From Polaromonas sp. (lineage in GTDB: Bacteria > Pseudomonadota > Gammaproteobacteria > Burkholderiales > Burkholderiaceae_C): a DNA stretch of 46,523 nt. A program made the position numbers and the translations under genes. Location: positions 1-46,523 of the forward strand of contig NZ_JADMJK010000048.1 in assembly GCF_018780625.1 (NCBI RefSeq), read 5' to 3'. Below the pieces are notes generated by a model, which did no database searches, was not told the DNA's origin, and saw only the letters and a list, made by a program, of their open reading frames with translations. Shown in pieces: positions 1 through 8,256 of the stretch; within the stretch, counting starts at the first letter, position 1; the number at the start of each line of letters is the position of its first letter.

Positions 1-173
1 AGCGTTTTGACATCCTGCGTTCGCCCCACGTCAACAAGACGAGCCGCGACCAGCTCGAAATCCGCACGCACCAGCGTCTGATGGACATCGTCGACCCTAC
101 GGATAAAACCGTGGACGCGTTGATGAAGCTCGATCTGCCCGCTGGCGTGGACGTCGAAATCAAGCTGCAGTAA
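1..173 (+). CDS. rpsJ: 30S ribosomal protein S10, 3' end only
   Basis: The window opens inside this gene; the reading frame begins at base 3 and gives the last 56 residues before TAA at 171-173. The visible part contains the S10 hallmark stretches [12 protein letters not shown] and [20 protein letters not shown], and ends in VEIKLQ. S10 sits in the 30S head and also acts as NusE in transcription antitermination. The usual S10 protein is about 103 residues, so roughly the first 47 lie upstream of the window. It is the expected first gene of the S10 operon, but here it is separated from rplC by an unusually long 235-bp gap. Confidence 0.97.
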   Translation, partial: RFDILRSPHVNKTSRDQLEIRTHQRLMDIVDPTDKTVDALMKLDLPAGVDVEIKLQ

Positions 174-194
174 TTGAAGTACGAAGCGGGTCCG

Positions 195-229
195 GCAGTG
201 GCTGGGTGAAAACCCAACACCAGGGCTGC
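195..229 (+). promoter_or_regulatory. Leader hairpin between rpsJ and rplC
   Basis: A tight stem TGGGT (203-207), GAAA tetraloop, ACCCA (212-216) sits inside outer arms GCAG (195-198) and CTGC (226-229), followed by a pyrimidine-rich stretch (TTCTATTTCTCC). It could be a weak attenuator, an RNA-processing site or a regulatory leader for the downstream ribosomal protein genes. Only the base pairing is seen; function is inferred. Confidence 0.4.
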
Positions 230-255
230 TTCTATTTCTCCTGTTTAGCGCGGAT

Positions 256-284
256 TTGCCATTTTCGGCAGTCTGCGCTATACT
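256..284 (+). promoter_or_regulatory. Sigma70-type promoter upstream of rplC
   Basis: TTGCCA (256-261) and TATACT (279-284) are separated by exactly 17 bases, each one or two changes from consensus. Transcription would start near 291, about 118 bases before the rplC start codon. It would let the ten genes rplC-rpsQ be transcribed independently of rpsJ and anything upstream. This is a sequence-based prediction. Confidence 0.65.
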
Positions 285-314
285 TTTAGGCTGTCCTGAA
301 TTTGCATGAGAGAT

Positions 315-326
315 CAAGCATGCTTG
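315..326. promoter_or_regulatory. 12-bp perfect palindrome in the rplC leader
   Basis: CAAGCATGCTTG is a perfect 12-bp dyad lying just downstream of the predicted promoter at 256-284. It might be a protein-binding site or may be chance; no known operator is recognised. The rest of the gap up to 408 shows no reading frame of interest. Confidence 0.25.
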
Positions 327-408
327 GGGTAGTTTTATTAACAGTCTTTCACACAAAAACGTCTGTGGCCAATTGAAGTCGCAGCGGTGGAAGTTACGAA
401 AGAAAATC

Positions 409-1092
409 ATGAGTCTGAGCAACTCCCTCGGGTTGCTGGGTCGCAAGGTTGGCATGATGCGTCTGTTCACTGATGATGGGGATACCGTTCCTGTCACAGT
501 GGTCGATGTGTCCAACAATCGCGTCACCCAGGTTAAAACCGAAGCAAATGACGGCTACAGTGCCCTTCAAGTGGCATTTGGCGCGCGTAAAGCATCGCGC
601 GTTACCAAGCCGGCCGCCGGCCACCTTGCGAAAGCAGGCGTTGAAGCTGGTGAAATCCTGAAAGAATTCCGCGTGACGGCTGACGTCGCTGGCAAATACG
701 CTGCGGGTACTGTTGTACCTGCTGCCGATATTTTTGCTGTCGGCCAGCTGGTGGATGTGCAGGGCACCTCCATTGGTAAAGGCTTTGCCGGCACCATCAA
801 GCGTCACAACATGAAGTCGCAGCGCGCGTCGCACGGTAACAGCCGTTCGCACAACGTTCCCGGCTCCATCGGTATGGCGCAAGATCCTGGTCGCGTGTTT
901 CCTGGTAAACGCATGACGGGTCACATGGGTGACTGCACCATCACCACGCAAAACCTCGACATCGTGCGCATTGACGAAGCTCGTCAACTGCTGATGATTC
1001 GTGGCTCTGTGCCTGGTTCCAAAGGCGGTTTTGTCACGGTGCGTGCCGCGATCAAGGCCAAGCCTTCCACCGCTGCTAAAGGAGCGAACTGA
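409..1092 (+). CDS. rplC: 50S ribosomal protein L3
   Basis: Early-assembly protein of the large subunit whose long internal loop reaches toward the peptidyl transferase centre. The product is 227 residues starting [20 protein letters not shown], typical of beta-proteobacterial L3. The glycine-rich central loop ([18 protein letters not shown] and nearby [20 protein letters not shown]) is present. The ATG at 409 was chosen over an upstream in-frame TTG at 373, because the extra twelve residues are basic and foreign to the family. The stop overlaps the rplD start by one base (TGATG), so the two are probably translationally coupled. It follows the long promoter-bearing gap after rpsJ. Confidence 0.97.
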   Translation: MSLSNSLGLLGRKVGMMRLFTDDGDTVPVTVVDVSNNRVTQVKTEANDGYSALQVAFGARKASRVTKPAAGHLAKAGVEAGEILKEFRVTADVAGKYAAGTVVPAADIFAVGQLVDVQGTSIGKGFAGTIKRHNMKSQRASHGNSRSHNVPGSIGMAQDPGRVFPGKRMTGHMGDCTITTQNLDIVRIDEARQLLMIRGSVPGSKGGFVTVRAAIKAKPSTAAKGAN

Positions 1093-1715
1093 TGCAGGTC
1101 GAACTCCTGAATGACCAAGGTCTGGCCATGTCCAAAGTGGACGTGCCTGATACCGTTTTTGGTCGCGAATACAACGAAAGCCTGATTCATCAGGTGGTCG
1201 TGGCTTTCCAGGCGAATGCCCGTCAAGGCACCCGCGCCCAGAAAGACCGTGAGCAGGTCCGTCACTCGACCAAGAAGCCTTTTAAACAAAAAGGTACTGG
1301 TCGTGCACGTGCAGGTATGACGTCTTCCCCGCTGTGGCGCGGAGGCGGTCGTATTTTCCCGAACATGCCTGATGAAAACTTCACGCACAAAATCAACAAG
1401 AAAATGTATCGCGCCGGCATGGCTTCGATCTTTTCCCAGTTGGCGCGCGAAGGCCGCCTGGCTGTGCTTGATTCCCTGACCGTGGATTCGCCCAAGACGA
1501 AGGTCCTGGCTGACAAGTTCAAGGCCATGAATCTCAACTCATCGGTGCTGGTGATTGCTGATCAGGTTGACGAAAACCTGTACCTGGCATCCCGCAACCT
1601 GGTCAACATCCTGGTTGTTGAGCCCCGCTATGCCGACCCGCTGTCACTGGTGCACTACAAAAAGGTGCTCGTGACCAAGGCCGCCATGGACCAACTCAAG
1701 GAGATGTTCGCATGA
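1092..1715 (+). CDS. rplD: 50S ribosomal protein L4
   Basis: L4 lines the exit tunnel of the large subunit and, in enteric bacteria, also represses its own operon through the S10 leader. The 207-residue product has the family layout: an N-terminal domain, the extended basic loop ([25 protein letters not shown], about residues 61-85) that reaches the tunnel, and a C-terminal globular domain. Length matches the usual 200-210. It overlaps rplC by one base and rplW by four (ATGA), typical of coupled translation. If L4 autoregulates here, the target could be the hairpin between rpsJ and rplC; that is conjecture. Confidence 0.97.
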   Translation: MQVELLNDQGLAMSKVDVPDTVFGREYNESLIHQVVVAFQANARQGTRAQKDREQVRHSTKKPFKQKGTGRARAGMTSSPLWRGGGRIFPNMPDENFTHKINKKMYRAGMASIFSQLAREGRLAVLDSLTVDSPKTKVLADKFKAMNLNSSVLVIADQVDENLYLASRNLVNILVVEPRYADPLSLVHYKKVLVTKAAMDQLKEMFA

Positions 1716-2038
1716 GCGCCGTGAACGCCCAAACCAAATATGACGAAGGCCGCCTGATGCAGGTTTTGGTCGCACCCATCGTGTCTGAAAAAGCCACGAT
1801 GATTGCGGAAAAATCCAATTCGGTCACCTTCAAGGTCCTGCAGGACGCTACCAAATATGAAATCAAGGCCGCTGTGGAATTGATGTTCAAGGTGGACGTC
1901 AAGGCGGTTGCCGTATTGAACATCAAAGGCAAGACCAAGCGCTTTGGCAAGTCTGTGGGCCGTCGGGATAATCTCCGCAAAGCCTACGTGACGCTGAAGC
2001 CAGGTCAAGAGCTGAACCTCGGTGGGGAGACTGCATAA
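1712..2038 (+). CDS. rplW: 50S ribosomal protein L23
   Basis: L23 lies at the tunnel exit and is the docking site for trigger factor and signal recognition particle. The product is 108 residues with the family core [21 protein letters not shown] at the start and the basic segment [24 protein letters not shown] in the second half. The length is slightly above the 100 residues of E. coli because of a short N-terminal leader ([17 protein letters not shown]). The start overlaps the rplD stop by four bases. The next gene, rplB, begins two bases after its stop. Confidence 0.97.
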   Translation: MSAVNAQTKYDEGRLMQVLVAPIVSEKATMIAEKSNSVTFKVLQDATKYEIKAAVELMFKVDVKAVAVLNIKGKTKRFGKSVGRRDNLRKAYVTLKPGQELNLGGETA

Positions 2039-2040
2039 TC

Positions 2041-2865
2041 ATGGCCGTCATTAAAATGAAACCAACCTCACCAGGCATGCGTGGCATGGTGAGAATTTCC
2101 CGGGATCACCTGCACAAGGGTGAGCCTTACGCGCCGTTGCTGGAACCACAATTCCAGAAAGCTGGCCGTAACAACAACGGGCACATCACGACGCGTCACA
2201 AAGGTGGCGGTCACAAGCACCATTACCGCGTGGTGGACTTCAAGCGCAACAAGGACGCCATTCCGGCCAAGGTCGAACGTATCGAGTACGACCCTAACCG
2301 CACGGCCCATATTGCCCTGATTTGCTACGCAGACGGCGAGCGCGCTTACATCATTGCCCCCCGCGGCCTTGAAGTCGGCGCCACGATCCTGAGCGGCTCG
2401 GAAGCCCCGATTCGCGTCGGTAATGCGCTGCCTATCCGCAACATTCCCGTGGGCTCCACGATCCACTGCATCGAGATGCAAATCGGCAAGGGTGCGCAAA
2501 TTGCGCGTTCCGCCGGTACATCCGCGACGCTGCTGGCCCGTGAAGGTACCTATGCCCAGGTGCGTATGCGCTCCGGTGAAGTTCGCAAGATCCACATCGA
2601 ATGCCGCGCCACGCTCGGTGAAGTCGCCAACGAAGAACACAGCCTGCGCCGTCTCGGCAAGGCCGGTGTGAAGCGCTGGATGGGTATTCGCCCAACCGTT
2701 CGCGGTGTGGTGATGAACCCGGTTGACCACCCACACGGCGGTGGTGAAGGCAAGACCGGTGAAGGTCGCCATCCAGTCGATCCATGGGGTAACCTGACCA
2801 AAGGCTACCGCACCCGCAACAACAAGCGCACGCAAGTGATGATTGTTTCGCGTCGCAAGAAGTAA
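2041..2865 (+). CDS. rplB: 50S ribosomal protein L2
   Basis: L2 is one of the most conserved large-subunit proteins and is needed for subunit joining and peptidyl transferase activity. The 274-residue product has the N-terminal RNA-binding part ([20 protein letters not shown]), the core with [20 protein letters not shown], and the C-terminal signature [20 protein letters not shown] containing the conserved histidine that lies near the catalytic centre. Length is as expected. It starts two bases after rplW, with a purine-rich GGGGAG ribosome binding site inside the end of rplW. Confidence 0.98.
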   Translation: MAVIKMKPTSPGMRGMVRISRDHLHKGEPYAPLLEPQFQKAGRNNNGHITTRHKGGGHKHHYRVVDFKRNKDAIPAKVERIEYDPNRTAHIALICYADGERAYIIAPRGLEVGATILSGSEAPIRVGNALPIRNIPVGSTIHCIEMQIGKGAQIARSAGTSATLLAREGTYAQVRMRSGEVRKIHIECRATLGEVANEEHSLRRLGKAGVKRWMGIRPTVRGVVMNPVDHPHGGGEGKTGEGRHPVDPWGNLTKGYRTRNNKRTQVMIVSRRKK

Positions 2866-2874
2866 GGCCAGGAA

Positions 2875-3153
2875 ATGACCCGTTCACTCAAAAAAGGTCC
2901 ATTTGTCGACCATCATTTGGTAGCAAAGGCTGACAAGGCCGTTACCAATAAAGACAAAAAGCCGATCAAGACCTGGTCGCGCCGCTCCATGATCCTGCCC
3001 GAGTTCATCGGCCTGACCATCGCCGTGCACAACGGCAAGCAGCACGTCCCTGTCTACATCACCGATCAAATGGTTGGCCACAAGTTGGGCGAGTTCGCAC
3101 TCACCCGTACTTTCAAAGGTCATCCGGCTGACAAAAAAGTTGTGAGAAAGTAA
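2875..3153 (+). CDS. rpsS: 30S ribosomal protein S19
   Basis: S19 is in the head of the small subunit, next to the A-site tRNA and in contact with S13. The product is 92 residues and carries the unmistakable pattern [36 protein letters not shown] and [22 protein letters not shown]. It begins nine bases after rplB, preceded by AGGAA. Length equals the family norm. Confidence 0.98.
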   Translation: MTRSLKKGPFVDHHLVAKADKAVTNKDKKPIKTWSRRSMILPEFIGLTIAVHNGKQHVPVYITDQMVGHKLGEFALTRTFKGHPADKKVVRK

Positions 3154-3162
3154 GGAAAGACC

Positions 3163-3492
3163 ATGGAAACACGTGCAACCCTCCGGGGCGTTCGTCTGTC
3201 GGTCGACAAAGGCCGTCTGGTCGCTGACTTGATCCGCGGCAAGAAAGTGGATCAAGCGCTCAACATCCTGAATTTCACGCAGAAAAAAGCTGCTGGAATC
3301 ATCAAGAAGGTCGTTGAGTCCGCTATCGCCAACGCTGAACATAACGATGGCGCCGACATCGACGATCTGAAGGTGAAAACCATCTACGTCGAACAAGGCG
3401 CCACGCTCAAGCGTTTTTCTGCGCGCGCAAAAGGCCGCGGCAACAGCATCAGCAAACCCACGTGCCATGTGTACGTGGTGGTTGGCAATTAA
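3163..3492 (+). CDS. rplV: 50S ribosomal protein L22
   Basis: L22 has a globular domain on the subunit surface and a beta-hairpin that narrows the exit tunnel together with L4. The 109-residue product shows the family N-terminus ([25 protein letters not shown]) and the tunnel hairpin near [19 protein letters not shown] at the C-terminal end. It is preceded by an AAGGAAAG ribosome binding site and begins nine bases after rpsS. Confidence 0.98.
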   Translation: METRATLRGVRLSVDKGRLVADLIRGKKVDQALNILNFTQKKAAGIIKKVVESAIANAEHNDGADIDDLKVKTIYVEQGATLKRFSARAKGRGNSISKPTCHVYVVVGN

Positions 3493-3504
3493 GGGCGGCA
3501 GGAT

Positions 3505-4410
3505 ATGGGACAAAAAATCAACCCAACCGGGTTTCGCCTGTCAATCAGCCGTAACTGGGCCAGCCGCTGGTACGCCAGCAACCGTGATTTCGCCGGCATG
3601 CTTGCCGAAGACATCAAGGTTCGCGAGTACCTGAAGAAAAAGCTGAAGAACGCTGCGGTTTCGCGCGTTCTGATCGAGCGCCCTGCCAAAAATGCGCGCA
3701 TCACGATTTTCTCGGCACGTCCGGGCGTCGTGATCGGTAAAAAAGGCGAGGATATCGAAGCCCTCAAGAAAGAACTGAGCCGCCAGCTGGGCGTGCCGGT
3801 CGCCGTGAACATCGAAGAAGTTCGCAAGCCTGAAATTGATGCCAAGCTGATCGCAGACAGCATCACACAACAGCTTGAAAAACGCATCATGTTCCGCCGT
3901 GCGATGAAGCGCGCCATGCAAAACGCCATGCGTCTGGGTGCCCTCGGCATCAAGATCATGTCGTCTGGCCGCCTGAACGGCATTGAGATCGCTCGTTGCG
4001 AGTGGTACCGCGAAGGTCGCGTGCCCCTTCACACCCTGCGCGCCGACATTGATTACGGCACCTCTGAAGCCCAAACCACCTACGGCATCATCGGTGTCAA
4101 GGTCTGGGTCTACAAAGGCGACACGCTGGGCCGCAACGACGGCACCGGCGCCAAGATGATCGAAGTCGCTGACGAGGAGCGCAAGCCGCGCGGCCCACGT
4201 CGTGATGCCCGTCCTGGCGATCGTCCTGACCGTGGTGCGCCTCGCGGCGCGCCTCGCGCTCCCCGCAGTGCTGTCGGTGGCAACACCGCACCGGCTGACG
4301 GTAGCGACAAGCCGGCTGAGGCGTCTGGCGCCGAAGCCCCGAACAACACCGTTAAGCGCGTCCGCAAAGCCGCGCCAGCTGCAGCAGCTGACGGTGCCAA
4401 GACCGAGTAA
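3505..4410 (+). CDS. rpsC: 30S ribosomal protein S3 with long C-terminal tail
   Basis: S3 forms part of the mRNA entry channel and, with S4 and S5, has RNA-unwinding activity. The N-terminal type II KH domain is clear ([19 protein letters not shown], residues about 74-92), followed by the S3 C-terminal domain ending near DTLGRND (about 205). The protein is 301 residues, against 233 in E. coli; the last 90 or so are a low-complexity Arg/Pro/Gly/Ala tail ([19 protein letters not shown] and alanine-rich end). Such tails occur in related Burkholderiales, so this is probably lineage-typical rather than a frameshift. It starts 12 bases after rplV with AGGA as ribosome binding site. Confidence 0.97.
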   Translation: MGQKINPTGFRLSISRNWASRWYASNRDFAGMLAEDIKVREYLKKKLKNAAVSRVLIERPAKNARITIFSARPGVVIGKKGEDIEALKKELSRQLGVPVAVNIEEVRKPEIDAKLIADSITQQLEKRIMFRRAMKRAMQNAMRLGALGIKIMSSGRLNGIEIARCEWYREGRVPLHTLRADIDYGTSEAQTTYGIIGVKVWVYKGDTLGRNDGTGAKMIEVADEERKPRGPRRDARPGDRPDRGAPRGAPRAPRSAVGGNTAPADGSDKPAEASGAEAPNNTVKRVRKAAPAAAADGAKTE

Positions 4411-4434
4411 TCGGTCTAATAACGGAGAATACAA

Positions 4435-4851
4435 ATGCTGCAACCCGCTCGCAGAAAATACCGCAAAGAGCAAAAAGGCCGCAACACCGGCATCGCCACA
4501 CGAGGCAACTCGGTTGCGTTCGGTGACTTCGGTCTGAAGTGTACCGACCGTGGTCGCCTCACTGCTCGTCAACTTGAAGCCGCACGTCGTGCGATTTCCC
4601 GTCACGTCAAACGTGGCGGCCGTATCTGGATCCGTGTCTTTCCGGACAAGCCGATTTCCCAAAAGCCTGCTGAAGTGCGTATGGGTAACGGTAAAGGTAA
4701 TCCAGAGTACTACGTGGCTGAAATCCAGCCCGGCAAGATCGTTTTTGAAATCGTCGGTGTGTCCGAAGAACTTGCACGCGAAGCGTTCCGCCTGGCTTCT
4801 GCCAAGCTGCCGCTGCGCACCACGTTCGTCAGCCGCATGATCGGCCAGTAA
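4435..4851 (+). CDS. rplP: 50S ribosomal protein L16
   Basis: L16 organises the A-site region of the large subunit. The product is 138 residues starting [19 protein letters not shown], with the conserved segment [20 protein letters not shown]; Arg82 in this segment corresponds to the arginine that is hydroxylated in E. coli L16. A strong GGAG ribosome binding site precedes the ATG. The gap to rpsC is 24 bases. Confidence 0.98.
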   Translation: MLQPARRKYRKEQKGRNTGIATRGNSVAFGDFGLKCTDRGRLTARQLEAARRAISRHVKRGGRIWIRVFPDKPISQKPAEVRMGNGKGNPEYYVAEIQPGKIVFEIVGVSEELAREAFRLASAKLPLRTTFVSRMIGQ

Positions 4852-4867
4852 TCAGGAGAATGAAGCA

Positions 4868-5071
4868 ATGAACACTACTGAACTGCGCCAAAAAGACGTT
4901 GACGGCCTGAAAGCCGAAGTCAAAGAGCTGCAAAAAGCCCACTTTGGCCTGCGCATGCAAAAAGCCACGCAGCAACTGACCAACACTTCCACGTTGCGTT
5001 CGACGCGCCGTGCCATCGCTCGTGCCAAAACTATTTTGGCCGAAACCATCGTCAAGCAAGGAGCCAAATAA
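4868..5071 (+). CDS. rpmC: 50S ribosomal protein L29
   Basis: L29 is a two-helix protein near the tunnel exit beside L23. The 67-residue product fits the family: helix one [26 protein letters not shown], a short turn with [13 protein letters not shown], and helix two [17 protein letters not shown]. It begins 16 bases after rplP behind AGGAGAA. Its TAA overlaps the first base of the rpsQ ATG (TAATG), indicating translational coupling. Confidence 0.97.
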   Translation: MNTTELRQKDVDGLKAEVKELQKAHFGLRMQKATQQLTNTSTLRSTRRAIARAKTILAETIVKQGAK

Positions 5072-5340
5072 TGACGGAAGCTAAAAAATCCCTCAAGCGC
5101 ACCTTGATTGGCAAGGTGGTCAGCGACAAGCGCGCCAAGACCGTCACCGTGCTGGTTGAACGCCGCGTCAAGCATGAGCTGTACGGCAAGATCGTGACCT
5201 TGTCCAGCAAGTACCACGCGCATGACGAAAAGGGCGACTACAAGATGGGCGACGTGATCGAGATCACCGAAACCCGTCCAATCTCCAAGACCAAGAACTG
5301 GGTTGTGACCCGTTTGGTCGAGAAGGCACTGATTGTCTAA
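5071..5340 (+). CDS. rpsQ: 30S ribosomal protein S17
   Basis: S17 binds 16S rRNA early in assembly of the small-subunit body. The 89-residue product has the OB-fold signature [20 protein letters not shown] and the C-terminal [17 protein letters not shown] motif. It overlaps rpmC by one base and is the last gene of this operon: a rho-independent terminator follows 28 bases later, and rplN-rplX-rplE, which normally come next, are not here. Confidence 0.98.
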   Translation: MTEAKKSLKRTLIGKVVSDKRAKTVTVLVERRVKHELYGKIVTLSSKYHAHDEKGDYKMGDVIEITETRPISKTKNWVVTRLVEKALIV

Positions 5341-5368
5341 GTCTTCAGGACTTTGACTTCAGGTCATC

Positions 5369-5397
5369 AAAAAAGGCTCACTTTGTGGGCCTTTTTT
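5369..5397 (+). terminator. Terminator of the S10 operon
   Basis: Arms AAAAAAGGC (5369-5377) and GCCTTTTTT (5389-5397) enclose an inner CAC/GTG pair (5379-5381 with 5385-5387), giving a stem flanked by A6 and T6. It would stop transcription after rpsQ and could work in both directions. Confidence 0.9.
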
Positions 5398-5516
5398 GTG
5401 GCCGCTTCCGTCTGCAGCAGGCCGCTGCCAAAGACCGTAGAGGACCCAGAGATTTTCTGTGTGCGCCAAAATGGATGAAATCGACAGATTTCGTTGATTT
5501 ATAACCAGGAAAACTC

Positions 5517-6023
5517 ATGATCAAAGTAGGCGACACGCTTCCGGCCGTCACGCTGATGGAATATGCAGAAGTTGAAGGCAATGGCTGCAGCATTGGCCCC
5601 AATCCGGTCGACGTGGCCAAGGAATGTGCGGGCAAAACCATTGCCTTGTTTGCGCTGCCAGGCGCCTTTACCCCGACCTGCTCGGCCAGGCATGTGCCCG
5701 GTTACGTCGATCACCTGGCCGAACTCAATGCCGCGGGCGTTGATGAGGTCTGGTGCGTCAGCGTGAACGATGCTTTTGTAATGGGCGCCTGGGCGCGCGA
5801 TCAAAAGACCGCTGGCAAAGTGCGCATGCTGGCAGATGGCAGTGCCGACTTCGCCAAGGCCACCGGCTTGACGCTCGACTTGACGGCGCGCGGCATGGGC
5901 CTGCGCAGCAACCGTTATTCCATGCTGGTCAAGGACGGCAAAGTCGTGAGCCTCAACGTTGAAGGTCCCGGCAAGTTTGAAGTCAGCGATGCCGCGACGC
6001 TGCTGGCGCAGGCTAAAGCCTGA
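5517..6023 (+). CDS. Peroxiredoxin of the Prx5 (redoxin) type
   Basis: Thiol peroxidase expected to reduce hydrogen peroxide and organic hydroperoxides in the cytoplasm. The product has 168 residues. The active-site motif PGAFTPTCS is present with Pro48, Thr52 and peroxidatic Cys55, and the conserved arginine is Arg133 in NRYSMLV. Other cysteines are at 24, 37 and 80, so the resolving partner could be internal or an external thiol such as glutathione or glutaredoxin; no fused glutaredoxin domain is present. It is a single-gene unit: the S10 terminator lies upstream and its own terminator follows at 6045-6075. AGGA six bases before ATG is the likely ribosome binding site. Confidence 0.93.
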   Translation: MIKVGDTLPAVTLMEYAEVEGNGCSIGPNPVDVAKECAGKTIALFALPGAFTPTCSARHVPGYVDHLAELNAAGVDEVWCVSVNDAFVMGAWARDQKTAGKVRMLADGSADFAKATGLTLDLTARGMGLRSNRYSMLVKDGKVVSLNVEGPGKFEVSDAATLLAQAKA

Positions 6024-6044
6024 CGTTCGCCGCTTTTGCCAGAA

Positions 6045-6075
6045 GGCCACCGTTCGCAGGAACAGTGGCTTTTTT
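6045..6075 (+). terminator. Terminator after the peroxiredoxin gene
   Basis: GCCAC (6046-6050), C, GTTC (6052-6055), loop GCAG, GAAC (6060-6063), A, GTGGC (6065-6069), then T6. A nine-pair stem with one internal A/C mismatch and a T tract. Confidence 0.9.
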
Positions 6076-6107
6076 GTTGCAGCGCACAGGCCCGGCGACT
6101 GCATGAA

Positions 6108-6132
6108 AATAGCTATTTATTTGATAGCTATT
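6108..6132. repeat. Small TAGCTA-type inverted repeat
   Basis: AATAGCTAT (6108-6116), seven-base loop, ATAGCTATT (6124-6132): perfect nine-base arms in an AT-rich patch within otherwise GC-rich DNA. It lies between the peroxiredoxin terminator and the 3' end of the minus-strand acetyltransferase gene. TAGCTA-core repeats of this kind are scattered in related genomes (from memory, not checked); a related AGTAGCTATT occurs at 33262-33271. Confidence 0.6.
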
Positions 6133-6168
6133 GATGACCGGCAGTATTAGGCTCGAGCCGTATTTGGT

Positions 6169-6696
6169 TTACAAGTCAACCTTAAGGTAATGGGCGCCCG
6201 GAATCGGGTTGTGGTAGTAGGGAGGAATGCTTTCAAAACCAAGCTCCACGTAGAGGGCGCGCGCCGATTCCATGTCGTCCAGGGTGTCCAGCAGCACGCT
6301 GTGGTAACCCGCCATGCGCGCGGCATCCAGCACGGTTTCTGCCAGATGGCGGCCCAGGCCAAGCCGGCGAAAAGCCTTGCGCACAAACAGCCGTTTCATC
6401 TCGCTGGCGTTGGGGTAGTCCACCGCGTCGAGCCGTCGAAGCGCGCAGCACCCTGCGATTTCACCGCCGACCATGGCGAGCAGCAGCGTGCCTGCAGGCG
6501 CCTGGTATTCGCCCGGTAGTCCGGCCAGTTCTGCCTCGAAGTTCTGGAAGCACAAGTCGATGCCCAACTCTTCCGCGTACTCCAGGAATATCTGGCGCGT
6601 GGCGGCCAGCCGCTCGGGCGTATCCGGGGTGATGAACTGGAAGGAGCGGCTTTGCACGGTGTTGACGTAGAAATCTTGCGCCAGTTTAACTGGCAT
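6169..6696 (-). CDS. GNAT-family N-acetyltransferase
   Basis: The 175-residue product has a single GNAT fold. The acetyl-CoA binding segment is KRLFVRKAFRRLGLGRHL (about residues 101-118) with the R-x-x-G-x-G loop RLGLG, followed by a C-terminal YVELGFESIPPYYHNP stretch seen in many GNAT enzymes of this subgroup. The substrate cannot be predicted. The ATG at 6696 was chosen because an upstream extension would run into the neighbouring cytochrome gene. It is 47 bases downstream of the cytochrome b561 gene on the same strand and may be co-transcribed with it. Confidence 0.88.
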   Translation of the reverse strand: MPVKLAQDFYVNTVQSRSFQFITPDTPERLAATRQIFLEYAEELGIDLCFQNFEAELAGLPGEYQAPAGTLLLAMVGGEIAGCCALRRLDAVDYPNASEMKRLFVRKAFRRLGLGRHLAETVLDAARMAGYHSVLLDTLDDMESARALYVELGFESIPPYYHNPIPGAHYLKVDL

Positions 6697-6743
6697 TGAC
6701 GGGCGCAGTCCGTGGCGCCCGGCTCTGCAGGCGCGGCATGGCT

Positions 6744-7436
6744 TCAGAACGCAGGCGCTCCAAGGCTTGAAATCCAAAAAGCCACTGCGGCGCAAGCCAG
6801 CAAGACAAGCAGGGCAGCCAGCCGGGACAACGCATCATCGCGGGACGGCGGCACGGCCACCGCCAGGTTCTTGTCGCCATGCAGCATGGGCGCCACCAGA
6901 TTGTGCTTGCGGTACAGGTAAAAAAGGATGGCCGCGATGTGCAGCAGCACCAGGCCCAGCAGCAGCCACTTGCCAATCTCCGTGTGGTAGTTGGTGGCCA
7001 GGCTCACACTGGCGTTGGAGACAAAGCCGGTCAGCGGCCCCGCGAAGGAAATCTCGTCGTCGCTCAACAGGCCAGTCCCCACCTGGGCGACGAGGATGCC
7101 CAGCAAGGAAAAAACCGACAGCGCGCCAAGGGGGCTATGGCCGACGCCATGCTCTGGCCTGCCTTGTCCCTTGATGTAGAGGAGCAGGCTTTTTGGCGCG
7201 TAAAGGAAGGACGCAAAACGGGACCAGCGCCCACCCAGCAGGCCCCAGATGATCCGGAAAAGCAGCAGCGCCAGCACGGCGTAGCCAAAACGGAAATGCC
7301 ACACCATGGCACTGCCACCTACGCTGCCGGTGATCGCCAGGCCGGTGACGCAGAGCAGTAGCACCCAGTGAAAAATTCGGGTGGGTAGGTCCCAGATCCG
7401 GACGCTGTTCAGGCGTTCATGCTCGTACATGTGCAT
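6744..7436 (-). CDS. Cytochrome b561-family membrane protein
   Basis: Di-haem b-type cytochrome of the inner membrane (cytochrome b561 / Ni-Fe-hydrogenase b-type family). The 230-residue product has the N-terminal motif RIWDLPTRIFHWVLL and four main hydrophobic helices; His23, His47, His151 and His165 lie in or next to helices at the places where haem ligands are expected. A last hydrophobic segment (about 210-225) may be a fifth helix. It would shuttle electrons between quinone and a periplasmic acceptor. The divergent cytochrome c' gene 180 bases away is a natural partner. The start may be Met1 or Met3. It is not accompanied by hydrogenase genes, so a hydrogenase role is unlikely. Confidence 0.9.
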   Translation of the reverse strand: MHMYEHERLNSVRIWDLPTRIFHWVLLLCVTGLAITGSVGGSAMVWHFRFGYAVLALLLFRIIWGLLGGRWSRFASFLYAPKSLLLYIKGQGRPEHGVGHSPLGALSVFSLLGILVAQVGTGLLSDDEISFAGPLTGFVSNASVSLATNYHTEIGKWLLLGLVLLHIAAILFYLYRKHNLVAPMLHGDKNLAVAVPPSRDDALSRLAALLVLLACAAVAFWISSLGAPAF

Positions 7437-7492
7437 TCCTCGTTGATGTTGTTTGCCAGTATTGCGACCTCAGACCGTGCTTCTGCAGGGTT

Positions 7493-7527
7493 GGTGCATG
7501 CGCACCGTACAGAGTTCCTGCGGAACT
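7493..7527. promoter_or_regulatory. Two short dyads in the cytochrome divergent promoter
   Basis: GGTGC (7493-7497), ATGC, GCACC (7502-7506), and then AGTTCC (7513-7518), TGC, GGAACT (7522-7527) lie in the 180-bp space between the divergent cytochrome genes. Either could be an operator serving both directions. No regulator family can be named from these. Confidence 0.35.
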
Positions 7528-7616
7528 TGTGCGCCCCCGCTAAACTCCACCAGGCTGGTGACAGGCCCTGAAGCGTTGCCATTCATCCTGATCCTAATCA
7601 TTTCAAAAGGAATTTC

Positions 7617-8072
7617 ATGAAAGCATTTGCCTTTATCGCTGTGGCGGCCACCTTGTTCGCCATTGCCGCGCCGGCCTCCGCGCAGTTCGCCAAGGCGGAA
7701 GATGCCGTCAAATACCGCCAGAATGCACTGTTTGTCATGGGCCAGCATTTCGGCCGCCTGGGTGCCATGGCCAACGGAAAAGTACCTTTTGATGCCAAAG
7801 TGGCGGCAGACAACGCTGAGCTGGTGGCAACGATGGCCAAACTGCCCTGGGCCGCTTTTGGTCCCGGCACCGACATGGACGGCAACACCAAGGCCAAGCC
7901 TGTCATCTGGACCGAGCAGGCCAAGTTCAAGCAGCACAGCGACAAACTGGTGGAGGAATCCACCAAGCTTGCGGCTGCCACCAAGACCGGCAACCTCGCC
8001 AGCCTGAAAACCGCTTTCGCCGCCACGGCAGACACCTGCAAGGTTTGCCACGACGCTTTCCGGACTAAATAG
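7617..8072 (+). CDS. Cytochrome c' / c-556 family protein
   Basis: Periplasmic mono-haem cytochrome with a four-helix bundle. The product is 151 residues with a signal peptide cut after about residue 22 (APASA-QF) and a C-terminal haem site CKVCH (Cys141, Cys144, His145), which is the usual position in this family. Met41 in the first mature helix (NALFVMGQHF) is a possible sixth ligand, which would make it low-spin c-556-like rather than a classical high-spin c'; this is inferred. AAAAGGAA precedes the ATG. It is divergent from the cytochrome b561 gene, suggesting a membrane-to-periplasm electron path. A GC-rich repeat starts two bases after its stop. Confidence 0.93.
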   Translation: MKAFAFIAVAATLFAIAAPASAQFAKAEDAVKYRQNALFVMGQHFGRLGAMANGKVPFDAKVAADNAELVATMAKLPWAAFGPGTDMDGNTKAKPVIWTEQAKFKQHSDKLVEESTKLAAATKTGNLASLKTAFAATADTCKVCHDAFRTK

Positions 8073-8073
8073 A

Positions 8074-8170
8074 GCCCCCGCGTTCGCTCACTGCGTGTAG
8101 CTCCCTGCCCCCCCGAGGGGGCGGCTGCGCCTGCGGCCCGGCTAAGCCGCTTCCGCGGCCCCTGCTTGGC
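8074..8170 (+). repeat. GC-rich intergenic repeat, forward arm (copy A)
   Basis: Starts two bases after the cytochrome c' stop. It opens GCCCCCGCGTTCGCTCACTG and contains the core CCCCCCGAGGGGGCGG. It resembles the inverse of the copy at 8257-8343 and aligns with the arm at 15068-15172 (about 8 mismatches over the first 40 bases). The outer limit is approximate. Confidence 0.65.
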
Positions 8171-8204
8171 AAGAAGTATTCGGGGAATTCCAGTGAGCGC
8201 TACG

Positions 8205-8240
8205 AAAAAGGCCGGTTGCTGAAAGCAACCGGCCTTTTTT
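8205..8240. terminator. Bidirectional terminator between cytochrome c' and tlpA-like genes
   Basis: A5, then GGCCGGTTGCT (8210-8220), loop GAA, AGCAACCGGCC (8224-8234), then T6. The stem is a perfect 11 base pairs and the flanking A and T runs allow it to serve both convergent genes. Confidence 0.95.
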
Positions 8241-8256
8241 ATTTCCCATTCAAGCT

